The notes below the pieces were generated by a model. That model had not been told where the DNA came from and made no database searches. It saw only the letters and a program-made list of their open reading frames with translations. This document shows positions 28,571-38,988 of a stretch of DNA of 64,000 bases, one piece after another. Both the position numbers and the translations under genes were made by a program. The stretch is from Candidatus Fredericiella danica (GTDB lineage Bacteria > Chloroflexota > Anaerolineae > Caldilineales > Caldilineaceae). Each line of letters starts with the position of its first letter. The first letter of the stretch is position 1. The stretch covers positions 62,001-126,000 of the forward strand of contig JADJPH010000003.1 of assembly GCA_016713335.1 (NCBI GenBank). Reading direction: 5' to 3'.

Positions 28571-29428
28571 ATGCGCTCGGCAGCGACAGGAAGTTTCATC
28601 GTGATCAAGACATTTTCAAGCAGGACCTGTGCGTTTGACGCCGAATGGGTGCCATGTGCTGCTACTGCACGGCGGCTACTCGAGTTACCGAACACGACCG
28701 GCGACCGTGAGGCTTTTGAAGCGATCTGGCGCCATTACGCCCGAGAAGGCGACGAGCGACCATTCCTCAAGCTCATGCTTTCCAAGGTGGTCACCATCGC
28801 CGCCGTGTTTCGTACGGTGGACCGGGATGGCGCCCCCAAACTGACGCTCTTCGGGCGCCGCTGCGACACAGCCGGCGAAGGCCCGATGATCGCCGAGTTT
28901 CTGGAACGTGTCGCCGAAGGCAGCTGGCAACTCTGGGGCTTCAATTCGGCCGCCGCCGATGTGCCGATCATGAAACAGCGCGCGGTTGCCCTGGGAATCC
29001 CGTTGCCTACCTTTTCCAAACGCCCACCAAAGCCGTGGGACGGCATGGATTATCACGATGCACGCAATTCCGATGCGCACATGGATATCCTTGACATTCT
29101 AGGTGGCTTTTCGGCCGCGGCCCGGCCGTCCCTCAACGAGTTGGCGGTTGCCTGCAGTTTTCCCGGCAAGTTGGATGTGTCGGGCGCGGATGTGGCCGAG
29201 CGCTATCTTGCGGGGCGTCTCGATGAAATTCTGGAGTACAACGAAACGGATGCGGTGACGACGCATCTGGCGATGCTCCGGCTTGGCTTCGTCACCGCAC
29301 ACCTTTCGCAGCGCAGCTACCGGCGTGAACTCGACGCCGTCAGCCAGTTGGTTGATGTCCAGGTCAGTGCGGGCAAACAGCAGTTCGCAAAATTTCGCGC
29401 GGCCTGGGACGCGATGCGCGATGCTTAG
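28571..29428 (+). CDS. Predicted 3'-5' exonuclease related to the DNA polymerase B proofreading domain
   Basis: 285 residues. DnaQ-like/PolB exonuclease fold: FDAEWVP (~22-28) supplies the Asp-x-Glu of motif I; WGFNSAAADVPIM carries motif II; YNETDAVTTHLAML holds the Tyr-x3-Asp of motif III. All catalytic acids are therefore present. Family members are stand-alone proofreading-type exonucleases of uncertain role. Divergent from the PocR regulator, it stands alone on the plus strand and converges with the M42 peptidase gene 3 bases away. The start could also be a GTG about nine codons downstream. Confidence 0.75.
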   Translation: MRSAATGSFIVIKTFSSRTCAFDAEWVPCAATARRLLELPNTTGDREAFEAIWRHYAREGDERPFLKLMLSKVVTIAAVFRTVDRDGAPKLTLFGRRCDTAGEGPMIAEFLERVAEGSWQLWGFNSAAADVPIMKQRAVALGIPLPTFSKRPPKPWDGMDYHDARNSDAHMDILDILGGFSAAARPSLNELAVACSFPGKLDVSGADVAERYLAGRLDEILEYNETDAVTTHLAMLRLGFVTAHLSQRSYRRELDAVSQLVDVQVSAGKQQFAKFRAAWDAMRDA

Positions 29429-29431
29429 TCC

Positions 29432-30468
29432 TTATATCCCCATCCTTACCACCGCACACATCCAATCCGTCAGCGCCTCAATATCCCCCATATGCGCTGT
29501 CTCGAACGGGGTGTGTGAGTAGCGAGCCGGGAACGCAACGAGCGCCGCGGGGATATCCGCCTTCATCAGCGCTGAGCCATCGCTGCCGTAGGAGCCAAAG
29601 ACGGCATGTTGGATGGGGATGCCGGCGGCCTGGGCGACCGTTTCCAATCGCGCCGTGAGCGTGTGATCGTAGTGAACCAGGGCATCTTTGTGCACCAGCA
29701 CCGGGCCGGCGCCCAGCCGGATCGGCATATCGCGCCAGGCAACGCCGGGAATGTCGCCAGCAAGCCCGATCTCCAGGGTCACCGCTGCGTCAAACGCCGC
29801 GTGCGCGGCCAATGCGCTGGCCCCGACCACACCGATCTCCTCCTGCACCGAGCAGACCAGCGTCAGGTCAACGGCCCGTTCCGCGGGTGGCACGCGGCGC
29901 AGCACTTCGGTCATGACTGCCAGCAGGACGCGATCATCGAGCGCCTTGCCCACAAGTTGCTTGCCGTGGAGCACCGTCTGGGCGTCCCAGATGACACGGA
30001 TGCCGGGCGTCACGCCCAACATCGCCAATTCTTTCCGGCTCAACCCGGTGTCCACCCAGAAGTCGTTCCAGGTCAGATCATGTGGTTCGGGGAGGGTGAG
30101 GGAGGCAATATGCCCGGTTGCCGCGGCAATGACGCCCGGTACAACCGCGTGGCGGGCCAGGATCCTGACCCGTTGGCCGATGGTGAACGCATTGCGCATC
30201 CCCACGCTGCGCTGCCACGCCTGGCCATTGGCAAGCCAGAGGAAGCCGCCTCCTCTACAGACCGCACTAGGAAGCAGAGTTCATCGGCATGGGCGATCAT
30301 CAGCAGCCGGCGCCCAGTGCCACCGGCGTGTGCCACCACGTTGCCGATGCGCGTCCGGCTGAGCGACACTCCTTCCATGCGCCACAATTCCTCGACGCGA
30401 CGCAACACCGCCTCTTCCTGGCCGACTGGCCCGGACATCTCGGTCAACTCTCGGATCAGTTCAAACAT
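29432..30468 (-). CDS. M42-family aminopeptidase/deblocking peptidase, one frameshift
   Basis: About 345 residues after adding one G near 30252 (VEE-GGFLWLANGQAW). Dinuclear metal ligands are visible: IAHADE (His), KALDDRVLL (bridging Asp), CSVQEEIGVVGA (catalytic and metal Glu), LEIGLAGD (Asp) and FPARYSHTPFE (His). These define the M42 (Frv/TET-like) peptidases that trim amino acids from peptides in the cytoplasm. Gene length is one base short of a multiple of three, agreeing with a single missing base. It ends 3 bases from the convergent exonuclease gene. Confidence 0.8.
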
Positions 30469-30595
30469 AGTGGATCTGCTTCCTTATCTTCAAAAGTTGA
30501 TCTTGCTTGGTCCAGAATACTCCTCAGCCGTGAAATCCCAACCATGATAGAATGCGGTTAGGTGCCTGAACTTAGCGTACTTAAGGAGTTGGATT

Positions 30596-30910
30596 ATGAG
30601 TGCTAAAGCGACCTTGACCTACGAGCACATTCAACTGGACGCAAATGGCGTCCCATTCGTTGCGGGCACAACCATGAAAGTCGTAGAACTGGTAATGGCC
30701 CAGGCCGCCTATGGGTGGAGCCCTGAAGAGCTACATTTCCAGCACCCATACCTGACGCTTGGACAGATTCACGCTGCATTGGCCTACTATTACGACCACC
30801 GAGGCGCGCTAGATGCTGACATTGCGAAGCGTAGCTTGCTGGTCGAAGAGTTCCGGCATAGTGCGGGACCATCTTCAATTGCTCACCGCCCAAACCAATC
30901 CCCAACTTGA
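30596..30910 (+). CDS. DUF433 antitoxin-like protein
   Basis: 104 residues. The DUF433 pattern is clear: IQLDANGVPFVAGTTMKVVEL, then YGWSPEELHFQHPYLTLGQIHAALAYYYDH. DUF433 proteins are winged-HTH antitoxins (VapB45-like) partnered with DUF5615/Mut7-C PIN-fold proteins. Ribosome site AAGGAG before the ATG. The stop overlaps the start region of the downstream DUF5615 gene, the usual arrangement. The last ~15 residues (SSIAHRPNQSPT) look unconserved. Confidence 0.78.
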   Translation: MSAKATLTYEHIQLDANGVPFVAGTTMKVVELVMAQAAYGWSPEELHFQHPYLTLGQIHAALAYYYDHRGALDADIAKRSLLVEEFRHSAGPSSIAHRPNQSPT

Positions 30911-30912
30911 CT

Positions 30913-31287
30913 ATGGCTATCTCCCTGTATATGGATGAGCACGTCCATCGGTCGATCACCATCGGTCTCCGCTTGCGTAGCGTTGATGTAGTGAAGGTGC
31001 AAGAAGACGGTTTTCGCAATACACCCGACCCGCTTATTATGGATCGTGCTACAACTTTGGGGCGAGTGCTGTTTTCACAGGACGACGATATGCTTGTTGA
31101 GGCCATGCGCCGACAAGACACTAGACGATCGACTGCGGTCAGGGTCGAATTGTTGTCAACGCCAATAGACCGGGCAACCCATCGGCCTGGAAGACCGCCC
31201 GGGCGCGCTGGGCGGGCGCCAATCCTCGCTCCAGCCGCTGCCAGATCGGGGCGAGCAGGGTTTCCTCCCCGCGTTCTCGCCGCGTAA
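30913..31287 (+). pseudogene. DUF5615 PIN-like toxin, truncated at its 3' end
   Basis: The first ~70 residues fit DUF5615: LYMDEHVHRSITIGLRLR with the acidic DEH site, VVKVQEDGFRNTPDPLIMDRA and VLFSQDDDMLVEAMRRQ with the second acidic cluster. After that the frame runs over the 3' end of the convergent GCS2 gene (31139 onward) and no longer resembles the family; about 40-45 normal C-terminal residues are missing. So the toxin has probably been cut by a past rearrangement next to 31120. The ATG at 30913 is preferred over the TTG at 30907 that overlaps the antitoxin stop. Confidence 0.6.
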
Positions 31288-32446
31288 GTCCCTGTTCGGC
31301 AAGACCGGCAACCGTCCGCAAAAAGCCGGGCGTGGGCTGCGGCGCGGCCAACCCGTAACGAATCGCCTGCTGATGATAGGTCTGCATCCGGCTCCAATAT
31401 TCACCGCCAAGCTCCGCCACGATATAGGCGTGGATCTCTTGCGCCGCCTCAATTAACCCCAGGATAAGAGCACTCACGGCCCAATGTTCGCCCCAGGGTT
31501 GCTGGCAGGCCGGGCGGACTTCTATCGTGCCGTAGGCGGCGCGCACACGGGCGCTGTTCCAGATGTAGTGTTCGTGAAAAAGAAAGGCATCATAGTCGGG
31601 GCCGTGCTCGCGCAGATAGCCGGCGAAGGGACGCGCCACGGGAATGACCTGACCCGCATCGCGCATAATCAGGTGGGTGGCCTGCGCACTCATGGCGACA
31701 AAGTCGGCAAAGCGTTCGACGGGGTGGGCCAGCATGCCGTGGCGATGCTCATTGGCCAGGATTGCACCCATCACACCCTCGCGTGCACTGCAATAGGGGC
31801 TGACTTTACCGGCGTAGACGGGCGAATTGGCGCACAGCGCAATGATGATCGGCGTCACCAGGCTGCCGTAGTTCAACATGAAGACCAATTCATCGCGGCC
31901 GATGGCGACATGTAACTGGTCAGAGGCAGTGACCGTATACCAGAGCCACGGTTCGCCCATCGCCCGGTAAAGGCTGAGATAGCGCTGCTTGGGCGCCATT
32001 AAGCCGAGAGTGGCGGGGCTGAGTGGCTGCACGCCATACCCGAGTACGCGCCAACCAAAACGAGCGGCGGCATGCACCAACCGCACCACGGCGCGCGCCA
32101 TGCTGGCCGTCACCGCATGCAGATCTTTGCACGGCCGCGTGTTGATCTCGATGGTGCCAAGCCCTACTTCCAGCGCATAACTGTATTCTTCGCCGGCAAG
32201 ACCAACGATGAACTTTTCGCCGGGACGTCCTGCGCCATATTCCGGGTCCAGATCTCCCTTTTCCAGGAGTACATTCCAGAGTCGCCGGGCATCCACTGCC
32301 TCGCCCCGTGCACCGACGATGGGGAATTCTCCTTCGCGCCCCACCGTCCGTAGGGCGGGACGGTGCGCCGGAAATGCTGCCATAAAGCGTGTGGCGAGTT
32401 GTTCATAGGTGGTGTCGAGCGCTGCATCCTGCGTAGGAGCGATCAT
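31139..32446 (-). CDS. Glutamate-cysteine ligase family (GCS2) protein
   Basis: 435 residues. GREGEFPIVG (~36-45) carries the metal/ATP Glu pattern of GCS2 enzymes, followed by EYSYALEVGLGTIEINT, and RPACQQPWGEHWAVSAL near the substrate site. GCS2 proteins join glutamate to cysteine (glutathione, ergothioneine EgtA) or to other amines. No partner synthetase is adjacent, so the actual product is uncertain. Cytoplasmic. Gene follows the HAD gene with a 59-base gap on the same strand. Its 3' end overlaps the truncated DUF5615 reading frame. Confidence 0.75.
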   Translation of the reverse strand: MIAPTQDAALDTTYEQLATRFMAAFPAHRPALRTVGREGEFPIVGARGEAVDARRLWNVLLEKGDLDPEYGAGRPGEKFIVGLAGEEYSYALEVGLGTIEINTRPCKDLHAVTASMARAVVRLVHAAARFGWRVLGYGVQPLSPATLGLMAPKQRYLSLYRAMGEPWLWYTVTASDQLHVAIGRDELVFMLNYGSLVTPIIIALCANSPVYAGKVSPYCSAREGVMGAILANEHRHGMLAHPVERFADFVAMSAQATHLIMRDAGQVIPVARPFAGYLREHGPDYDAFLFHEHYIWNSARVRAAYGTIEVRPACQQPWGEHWAVSALILGLIEAAQEIHAYIVAELGGEYWSRMQTYHQQAIRYGLAAPQPTPGFLRTVAGLAEQGLTRRERGEETLLAPIWQRLERGLAPAQRARAVFQADGLPGLLALTTIRP

Positions 32447-32505
32447 GTATTGGCTGATTCCATGCCGCCTGGACGGCGTACGCTACCTGCCTGTTGCGCG
32501 CTCTA

Positions 32506-33276
32506 TCACCGCAACTGGCGCACCAGATCCGGAAGGTCCATGTATTGGCGGCAGATAGCCGATGCCCGCGTGCGGTCGCTGCCGCGATCCACAATGCCCG
32601 TATAGAGAATGGCGCGCATGCCGATCGCAAGCGGGCCGGTGATGTCATTGCTCTCGCGGTCGCCGATGTGGGCAATAATCCAGGCCGGCAGCCCAAGTTC
32701 CTGGCTCGCCAACCGGAATACTTTTGGCGAAGGCTTGGATGCCCCAACTTCATCGGAGAAGATAAAAAAGCGAAAATATTGCAGCAAGCCCTGTTGATAG
32801 AGCAGATGGCGGATACCGCGTCCGGTGGTGTGGATCGTATCCGAGATGATGCCCAACGTATATTCCTGCGCCAACGCATGGAGTATGCGATGCACCTGTG
32901 GCGCAAAATCCGGGGCAATTCGCACTTCCATCGTCTCGATCTCCCGGCTCAGCGCATCGATTTCGCGGAGTAGCGAAGCATACTGCCCCGGTTCTGGCTT
33001 GATGCCGAGTCGTTCGAACGCAAAGTTCAGGCGTTGCCGCACGCCGGGCGTATGGTGATCCTGCTTCCATGCCTGGCGGAAGCGCTCATTGGCCTGACGA
33101 TAGGCTTCCGTGGCCCGCTGCGGCGGAATTGCCGGATAATTCCGCTCGATATGCTCCACAAATAGTTGGATGCGGGCCTCCCCTTTGCTGGGCAGCCCAA
33201 GCCGCGCCCGCTTCGGCTCGTCCGAGTCATCGGCTGCGATCGTATCCCAGAAATCAAAGGTGACTGCCTCGATCAT
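32506..33276 (-). CDS. HAD-superfamily hydrolase
   Basis: 256 residues. Catalytic motif I is TFDFWDTIAADD (nucleophile Asp ~8, with Trp-Asp at +2/+3), motif II IISDTIHTT, motif III the Lys of GASKPSPKVF and motif IV HIGDRESNDITG. The helical cap lies between residues ~20 and 110. Likely a small-molecule phosphatase with unknown substrate. It is divergent from the YbaK gene, sharing a 70-base promoter region. Confidence 0.82.
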   Translation of the reverse strand: MIEAVTFDFWDTIAADDSDEPKRARLGLPSKGEARIQLFVEHIERNYPAIPPQRATEAYRQANERFRQAWKQDHHTPGVRQRLNFAFERLGIKPEPGQYASLLREIDALSREIETMEVRIAPDFAPQVHRILHALAQEYTLGIISDTIHTTGRGIRHLLYQQGLLQYFRFFIFSDEVGASKPSPKVFRLASQELGLPAWIIAHIGDRESNDITGPLAIGMRAILYTGIVDRGSDRTRASAICRQYMDLPDLVRQLR

Positions 33277-33309
33277 AGACCGCGATCATAGCACAGCGCC
33301 GGGCGGCGC

Positions 33310-33338
33310 TTGAAACGATGCGCCTCTCCAAGTACAAT
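33310..33338 (+). promoter_or_regulatory. Sigma70-type promoter for the YbaK-like gene, probably leaderless
   Basis: TTGAAA at 33310-33315 and TACAAT at 33333-33338 with a 17-base spacer. The ATG of the downstream gene is at 33347, only 8 bases after the -10 box, so transcription would begin at or within two bases of the start codon. No ribosome site is present, which fits a leaderless message. Confidence 0.7.
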
Positions 33339-33346
33339 GTCGCGTC

Positions 33347-33883
33347 ATGGAACAATTCACTACACCGCTGCGGACACCTGCAGATCTGCAATCCTTCATC
33401 GACCACCGGAGCATTACAGCAAGGCTGATCCAAGGCATTGGCGAGACGCCAACCGTGCCTGCCGCCGCCGCGGCCCTGGGGGTCGAACCAGAACAGATCA
33501 TCAAGACGCTGCTCTTCTTGATTGAGCGTTCCGGTGAGATCGAATCCGTGGAAACTCCACTGATTGTTATTAGCCACGGTCAAAAGCGTGTGGACAAGGG
33601 AATGCTGGCGGCCTATGCCGGCGTGGGAAAGAAACGCGTGACGCTCGCACCGGCCGAGGTAGTGAGCGATTTATTGGGATATCCCGCCGGTGGTGTGCCC
33701 CCGTTCGGTCACCGCACCAGGCTGCCGGTGCTGGTGGACGCAACCATCCTTGCCCTGCGTGAGCGTTACGCCGGCATTGTCTATGGTGGGGGCGGCGATG
33801 ACCAAACGATGATGGAACTCACCGTGGATGAACTGCTAAACGTCACCGGCGCGACGGTGCTCGCCGTGAGCTTACCGGAGTAG
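33347..33883 (+). CDS. YbaK/EbsC-type aminoacyl-tRNA deacylase
   Basis: 178 residues. The YbaK/ProX fold is indicated by TVPAAAAALGVEPEQIIKTLLF, HGQKRVDKGMLAAYAG and the conserved GYPAGGVPPFGH loop, with GGGGDDQTMMELTVDEL near the C-terminus. Such proteins hydrolyse mischarged aminoacyl-tRNAs such as Cys- or Ala-tRNA(Pro). The conserved Lys is in IIKTLLF/DKGML. Its near-leaderless promoter is described separately. It is convergent with the zinc-ribbon gene, 14 bases between stops. Confidence 0.85.
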   Translation: MEQFTTPLRTPADLQSFIDHRSITARLIQGIGETPTVPAAAAALGVEPEQIIKTLLFLIERSGEIESVETPLIVISHGQKRVDKGMLAAYAGVGKKRVTLAPAEVVSDLLGYPAGGVPPFGHRTRLPVLVDATILALRERYAGIVYGGGGDDQTMMELTVDELLNVTGATVLAVSLPE

Positions 33884-33897
33884 GTGCGGCTTTACCC

Positions 33898-34566
33898 CTA
33901 TTCCGGCATGCGGGCGGGCCGGTAGGTTGCGTCGTCGATGTCGGGCGGTGGCGGTGGGGGCGGCGTTGCCGATCGCTGGAAGGGGCTACGGAATGAGCGG
34001 CTGGTGGTGGTAGTTGCGGTCGCTGCTGTAGTTGCCGGTTGGCCTGGTAACTGTTGCGGCTGTTGCGGCAACTGGGATGGTGCGGGTGTTGGATTAGGGG
34101 TGACGACCAACTTGGGTTGCGTTGCCCGCGGCTGTGTCGCCCCGCAAAATACGCAAATTTCCCATTCGTTGCGTGCCAGGTTTCCACAACTTGGACACGT
34201 GTGCTGCAACTGCGCATGGCAATTGGGGCAGTACACCCAGGCGTCCTTCACTGGCACGCCGCAACTGTAGCAGGCGTTGGTCTGCTCCAACTCCCTCAGT
34301 AGTGCCTCTTCCTCAAGCGCACGATCATAGACGTCGGCCAGGGTCGCTTTGGGGCGGATCATCATATAGAGGATCAAGCCGATCAAGGGGAAGATTAAGA
34401 CCAGCGCCACGGCCAGCAAGATCACCAACCAGTCGCGTGTACGCGAACGGATGTCGTGAAATGCCCAGATCCCCATCGCAATCCAGAAGGCAAAAAGAAA
34501 GGCGCCCAGGGCGGCAACGATGACGCCGGCGATGGTGCCAATGGTGTTGATTAACTCCGGTGACAT
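33898..34566 (-). CDS. Membrane protein with two zinc-ribbon pairs and a Pro-rich tail
   Basis: About 222 residues from Met 34566 (MSPELINTIGTIAGV). Two membrane segments (~5-32 and ~42-65) are followed by a helix, then zinc-ribbon knuckles CYSCGVPV, CPNCHA, CPSCGN and CVFCGA (~85-145), and a Gln/Pro/Thr-rich low-complexity tail with an eight-Pro run. The Cys pairs suggest two structural zinc sites on the cytoplasmic side. No catalytic motif is seen. A longer start at 34608 adds 14 residues before the first helix. Confidence 0.72.
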   Translation of the reverse strand: MSPELINTIGTIAGVIVAALGAFLFAFWIAMGIWAFHDIRSRTRDWLVILLAVALVLIFPLIGLILYMMIRPKATLADVYDRALEEEALLRELEQTNACYSCGVPVKDAWVYCPNCHAQLQHTCPSCGNLARNEWEICVFCGATQPRATQPKLVVTPNPTPAPSQLPQQPQQLPGQPATTAATATTTTSRSFRSPFQRSATPPPPPPPDIDDATYRPARMPE

Positions 34567-34705
34567 GCAAGACTCCGTCTTTTCCAGCGCAGCGACTGCT
34601 TCCACCACGCAAAATTACGTCGATTATAGCGTACTGGGCAGAGAAGCCCAAAAGGGCGGCGGTAAAGGGGTGCACTGCCAACGCCGTAAGGACAAAAAAA
34701 TCGGT

Positions 34706-34734
34706 TTGACAGGTCAAATCAACCGTGCTATAGT
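34706..34734 (+). promoter_or_regulatory. Promoter and overlapping dyad for the amino-acid ABC operon
   Basis: TTGACA at 34706-34711, a 17-base spacer and TATAGT at 34729-34734. The -35 box lies inside a dyad, TTTGAC at 34705-34710 and GTCAAA at 34713-34718, two bases apart, a likely repressor or activator site. Predicted start is near 34741, leaving about 210 bases of 5' leader before aapJ at 34951. The rest of 34567-34950 shows no gene. Confidence 0.72.
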
Positions 34735-34950
34735 CCCGCCCCATTACGGGAAGGAATCGCAGCGCCTGCTTTTTCTGCCCGGGGCCAACGGCGGTTCCCA
34801 TCTTGGGCGTCCCTCTACGCGCTCACATCAGTCCTTGCTGCTAATTCGGCGATCTGTGAATTTCAACTTGTCCTGCTTATCATGGACGCTGGATTCGCCC
34901 TTTTCGTTCAACGTAACTTACGCAAAACAGAACGGTCGAAAGGAGACCCT

Positions 34951-36093
34951 ATGAGCAAGCGCCTCTCCATGATGGGCATCGCTTTGCTGGTGATTGCCAT
35001 TATCTATTCAGCCTGCGCCGGACCTGCACCCGCACCGGCCGCCACCGAAGCCCCCGCCCAGGCCGCAGCACCAGCCACAACGGAAGCATCGGCCGCAACC
35101 ACGACCGAAGCTGCCGCTGCCGCCCCGGCCGCACAGGCAGGTAGCCGCCTCGACACAGTCAAAGAACGCGGCAAGCTGATCTGCGGCGTCAACAACCAGT
35201 TGCCCGGCTTTGGTGAGCTCAAGGCGGACGGTAGCTTCAGCGGTTTCGATGTCGACTTCTGCAAGGCGGTGGCCGCCGCCATCCTGGGCGACGCCAATGC
35301 AGTCGAATACAAGCAGGCCAATTCGAACGACCGCTTTACGCTGGTGAAGACCGGCGAAATCGACGTACTCTTCCGCAACTCTACGTGGACCACGACGCGT
35401 GACAGCGCCGAGGTCGGCATGGAGTTTATGCCGGTCAACTTCTACGACGGTCAGGGCATGATGGTGCGCGCCGACAGCGGCATCACCAGCATCGAGGACA
35501 TGGATGGCGCCACGATCTGCGTCCAGAGCGGGACAACGACGGAACTGAACCTTGCGGACTACTTCCGGGCGCGCGGCCTCGATTTTGAACCGGTTGTGTT
35601 CGATGACAATGATAAGACGCTGGCCGCTTACGACGAAGGCCGCTGCGACGGCTTCACTACCGACAAATCCGGTCTCGTGGCCAGCCTGACCAAGACCAAG
35701 GATCCCGCGGCCAACATGATTCTTGCCGACACGATGTCCAAGGAGCCGTTGGCCGGCGCGGTGGCTCAGGGTGACCCCGTATGGGCAGATGTAGTGCGTT
35801 GGGCCGTCTTTGGCCTGATCCAGGCGGAGGAAAGCGGTGTGACGAGCGCCAATGTGCAGGAAATGTTGGCGAGCGAAGATCCGACGATCAAGCGCCTGCT
35901 AGGCGTCGAAGGTGAACTTGGCGCCAAGCTTGGGCTGCCGAATGACTACATGGTGAAAGTGCTGGAGCAGGTGGGCAACTACGGTGAGATCTGGGACCGC
36001 AACCTCGGGCCCAATACGCCGTTCAAACTGCCGCGCGGCCTGAACGATCAATGGACCAACGGTGGTCTGCTCTATTCGCCGCCGTTCCGGTAA
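34951..36093 (+). CDS. aapJ: General L-amino-acid ABC binding lipoprotein
   Basis: 380 residues from ATG 34951, which has AAGGAGA eight bases upstream. Lipobox IYSAC (Cys ~21) followed by a Pro/Ala/Thr-rich spacer. The SBP_bac_3 fold starts TVKERGKLICGVNNQLPGFG, then GFDVDFCKAVAAAILGD, NSNDRFTLVKTGEIDVLFRN, TTTRDSAEVGMEF and CVQSGTTTELNLADYF. The length, the FYDGQGMMV segment and the C-terminal LNDQWTNGGLLYSPPFR are typical of AapJ/BztA, which bind Glu, Gln, Asp and other amino acids. First gene of the aapJQMP operon; a strong hairpin follows. Confidence 0.88.
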   Translation: MSKRLSMMGIALLVIAIIYSACAGPAPAPAATEAPAQAAAPATTEASAATTTEAAAAAPAAQAGSRLDTVKERGKLICGVNNQLPGFGELKADGSFSGFDVDFCKAVAAAILGDANAVEYKQANSNDRFTLVKTGEIDVLFRNSTWTTTRDSAEVGMEFMPVNFYDGQGMMVRADSGITSIEDMDGATICVQSGTTTELNLADYFRARGLDFEPVVFDDNDKTLAAYDEGRCDGFTTDKSGLVASLTKTKDPAANMILADTMSKEPLAGAVAQGDPVWADVVRWAVFGLIQAEESGVTSANVQEMLASEDPTIKRLLGVEGELGAKLGLPNDYMVKVLEQVGNYGEIWDRNLGPNTPFKLPRGLNDQWTNGGLLYSPPFR

Positions 36094-36153
36094 ACAAGGG
36101 AGCGATCTGGTTGAACGCCTGTAGAGAATCTACGTTGTAGAGGCTTGCAAGGC

Positions 36154-36194
36154 GGCCAACGCGGAGGCGCCCCCTCGGCGCCTCCGCGTTGGCC
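36154..36194 (+). terminator. 18-bp GC-rich hairpin between aapJ and aapQ
   Basis: Arms 36154-36171 (GGCCAACGCGGAGGCGCC) and 36177-36194 are exact complements with a 5-base loop. No T-run follows, and the permease genes continue downstream, so it probably acts as an internal partial terminator or 3' stabiliser that raises binding-protein expression over the permeases. Confidence 0.75.
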
Positions 36195-36281
36195 AAGCGC
36201 CGACCATCAGGATCGTTCGTTGCATTGCGTTGTACTCGCACCGACTTGAAGTAATCAGAATCGCATCAAGAGCGGACTCGT

Positions 36282-37714
<1,433 letters not shown>

Positions 37715-37728
37715 CAATACGCAAACCA

Positions 37729-38988
37729 ATGTCATCACAAACCACTTCCTCCACCTGGGTCAACACAAATCATCCAACCCCTGCCGGGAGACCGCCGGCC
37801 TCGCAGGTCGGCGTGGTGGGCTGGCTGCGCACGAATCTCTTCAACGGATTCTTCAACAGCATTCTGACGATCATCACGCTCATTGTTGCCTATTTTGTCG
37901 TTACAGGCGCCGTGCGTTGGTTGTTCAATGCCTACTGGGCGCCGGTCTGGGCGAATCGCAAACTGTTTGCGGTGGGTCCCTATCCGGTTGACCAATTGTG
38001 GCAGCCAGCGCTCGTGCTTTTTATGGTCACACTGCTCTTCGGCCTGAGCGCCGGGCGGTGGGGCAGTTTTCTGCGCAGCCTTGCGATTGGTCTAGGCGCA
38101 CTCCTCGGCGTACTCGCCTTGCTGCCACTTGGGACTCAGGCACAACTGGTCATGGCGGTGGCGTTGGGCCTGCTCATCGTGGGCTTTGTGATCGGACTCC
38201 GCGTCGCGATTGGTTCACGCTGGCTCGTGCTGGCCTGGCTGATCAGCATGCCGGTGACTGCAGTCCTCCTCAAGGGCGGCATTGATCTGCAACGGATTGG
38301 TATTACCTGGTCATTTGCACCCTTTGTCAATCCCGGTCTCTATGGCGGATTAATGCTCACCATGATCCTCGCGGTGGTTGGCATCACCTTGAGTTTCCCG
38401 CTAGGGGTGTTATTGGCGCTTGGGAGGCGCAGCAAACTTCCCGTCATCCACTATTTCAGCATCACCTATATCGAAGTCATCCGCGGCGTGCCGCTGATTA
38501 CGATCCTGTTCTTGGCGATGGCGATGTTGCCGCTCTTCCTCCCTAAAGGATGGGATAGCCCCTCTGGATTGGTGCGCGTATTGACGGCGATTACATTGTT
38601 TAGCGCCGCCTATTTGGCGGAAAATGTGCGTGGCGGCTTGCAGGCGTTGCCAAAAGGGCAGTACGAAGCCGCGGACGCCCTGGGATTACGCGGTTGGCAC
38701 AAGCTTCGCTTCATCATTCTGCCGCAGGCGCTGACCAAGGTGATTCCGGCAATGGTGGGCCAATTCATTGGTCTATTCAAGGATACCTCGCTGGCGGCGC
38801 TGGTCGGTTTATTGGAGTTGGTTGGCGTCGCCCGCGCCGTGATCCAACAGCCCGAGTGGCTCGGCGTCCCCGGCGGCGTTGCCAAAGAAGTCTATATCTT
38901 TGTCGCGTTCGTCTTCTTTATCTTCAGTTTTGGGATGAGCTTCGCCAGCCGTAAACTGGAGACGAGATTGGGAGTCGGGAAACGATAG
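37729..38988 (+). CDS. aapM: Amino-acid ABC permease, second subunit
   Basis: 419 residues from ATG 37729 (MSSQTTSSTWVNTNHP). About eight to nine membrane segments, including extra N-terminal helices normal for AapM/BztC. The conserved part is NPGLYGGLMLTMILAVVGITLSFPLG, then YIEVIRGVPLITILFLAMAMLPLF and the EAA loop EAADALGLRGWHKLRFIILPQ, ending FGMSFASRKLE. Follows aapQ by 14 bases. Forms the channel with aapQ and is driven by the ATPase encoded 109 bases downstream, after a repeat-filled spacer. Confidence 0.87.
   Translation: MSSQTTSSTWVNTNHPTPAGRPPASQVGVVGWLRTNLFNGFFNSILTIITLIVAYFVVTGAVRWLFNAYWAPVWANRKLFAVGPYPVDQLWQPALVLFMVTLLFGLSAGRWGSFLRSLAIGLGALLGVLALLPLGTQAQLVMAVALGLLIVGFVIGLRVAIGSRWLVLAWLISMPVTAVLLKGGIDLQRIGITWSFAPFVNPGLYGGLMLTMILAVVGITLSFPLGVLLALGRRSKLPVIHYFSITYIEVIRGVPLITILFLAMAMLPLFLPKGWDSPSGLVRVLTAITLFSAAYLAENVRGGLQALPKGQYEAADALGLRGWHKLRFIILPQALTKVIPAMVGQFIGLFKDTSLAALVGLLELVGVARAVIQQPEWLGVPGGVAKEVYIFVAFVFFIFSFGMSFASRKLETRLGVGKR

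Noticed and set aside
31121..31287. Last 55 codons of the DUF5615 frame
   Set aside because: They are antisense to the GCS2 gene and unlike the DUF5615 family.
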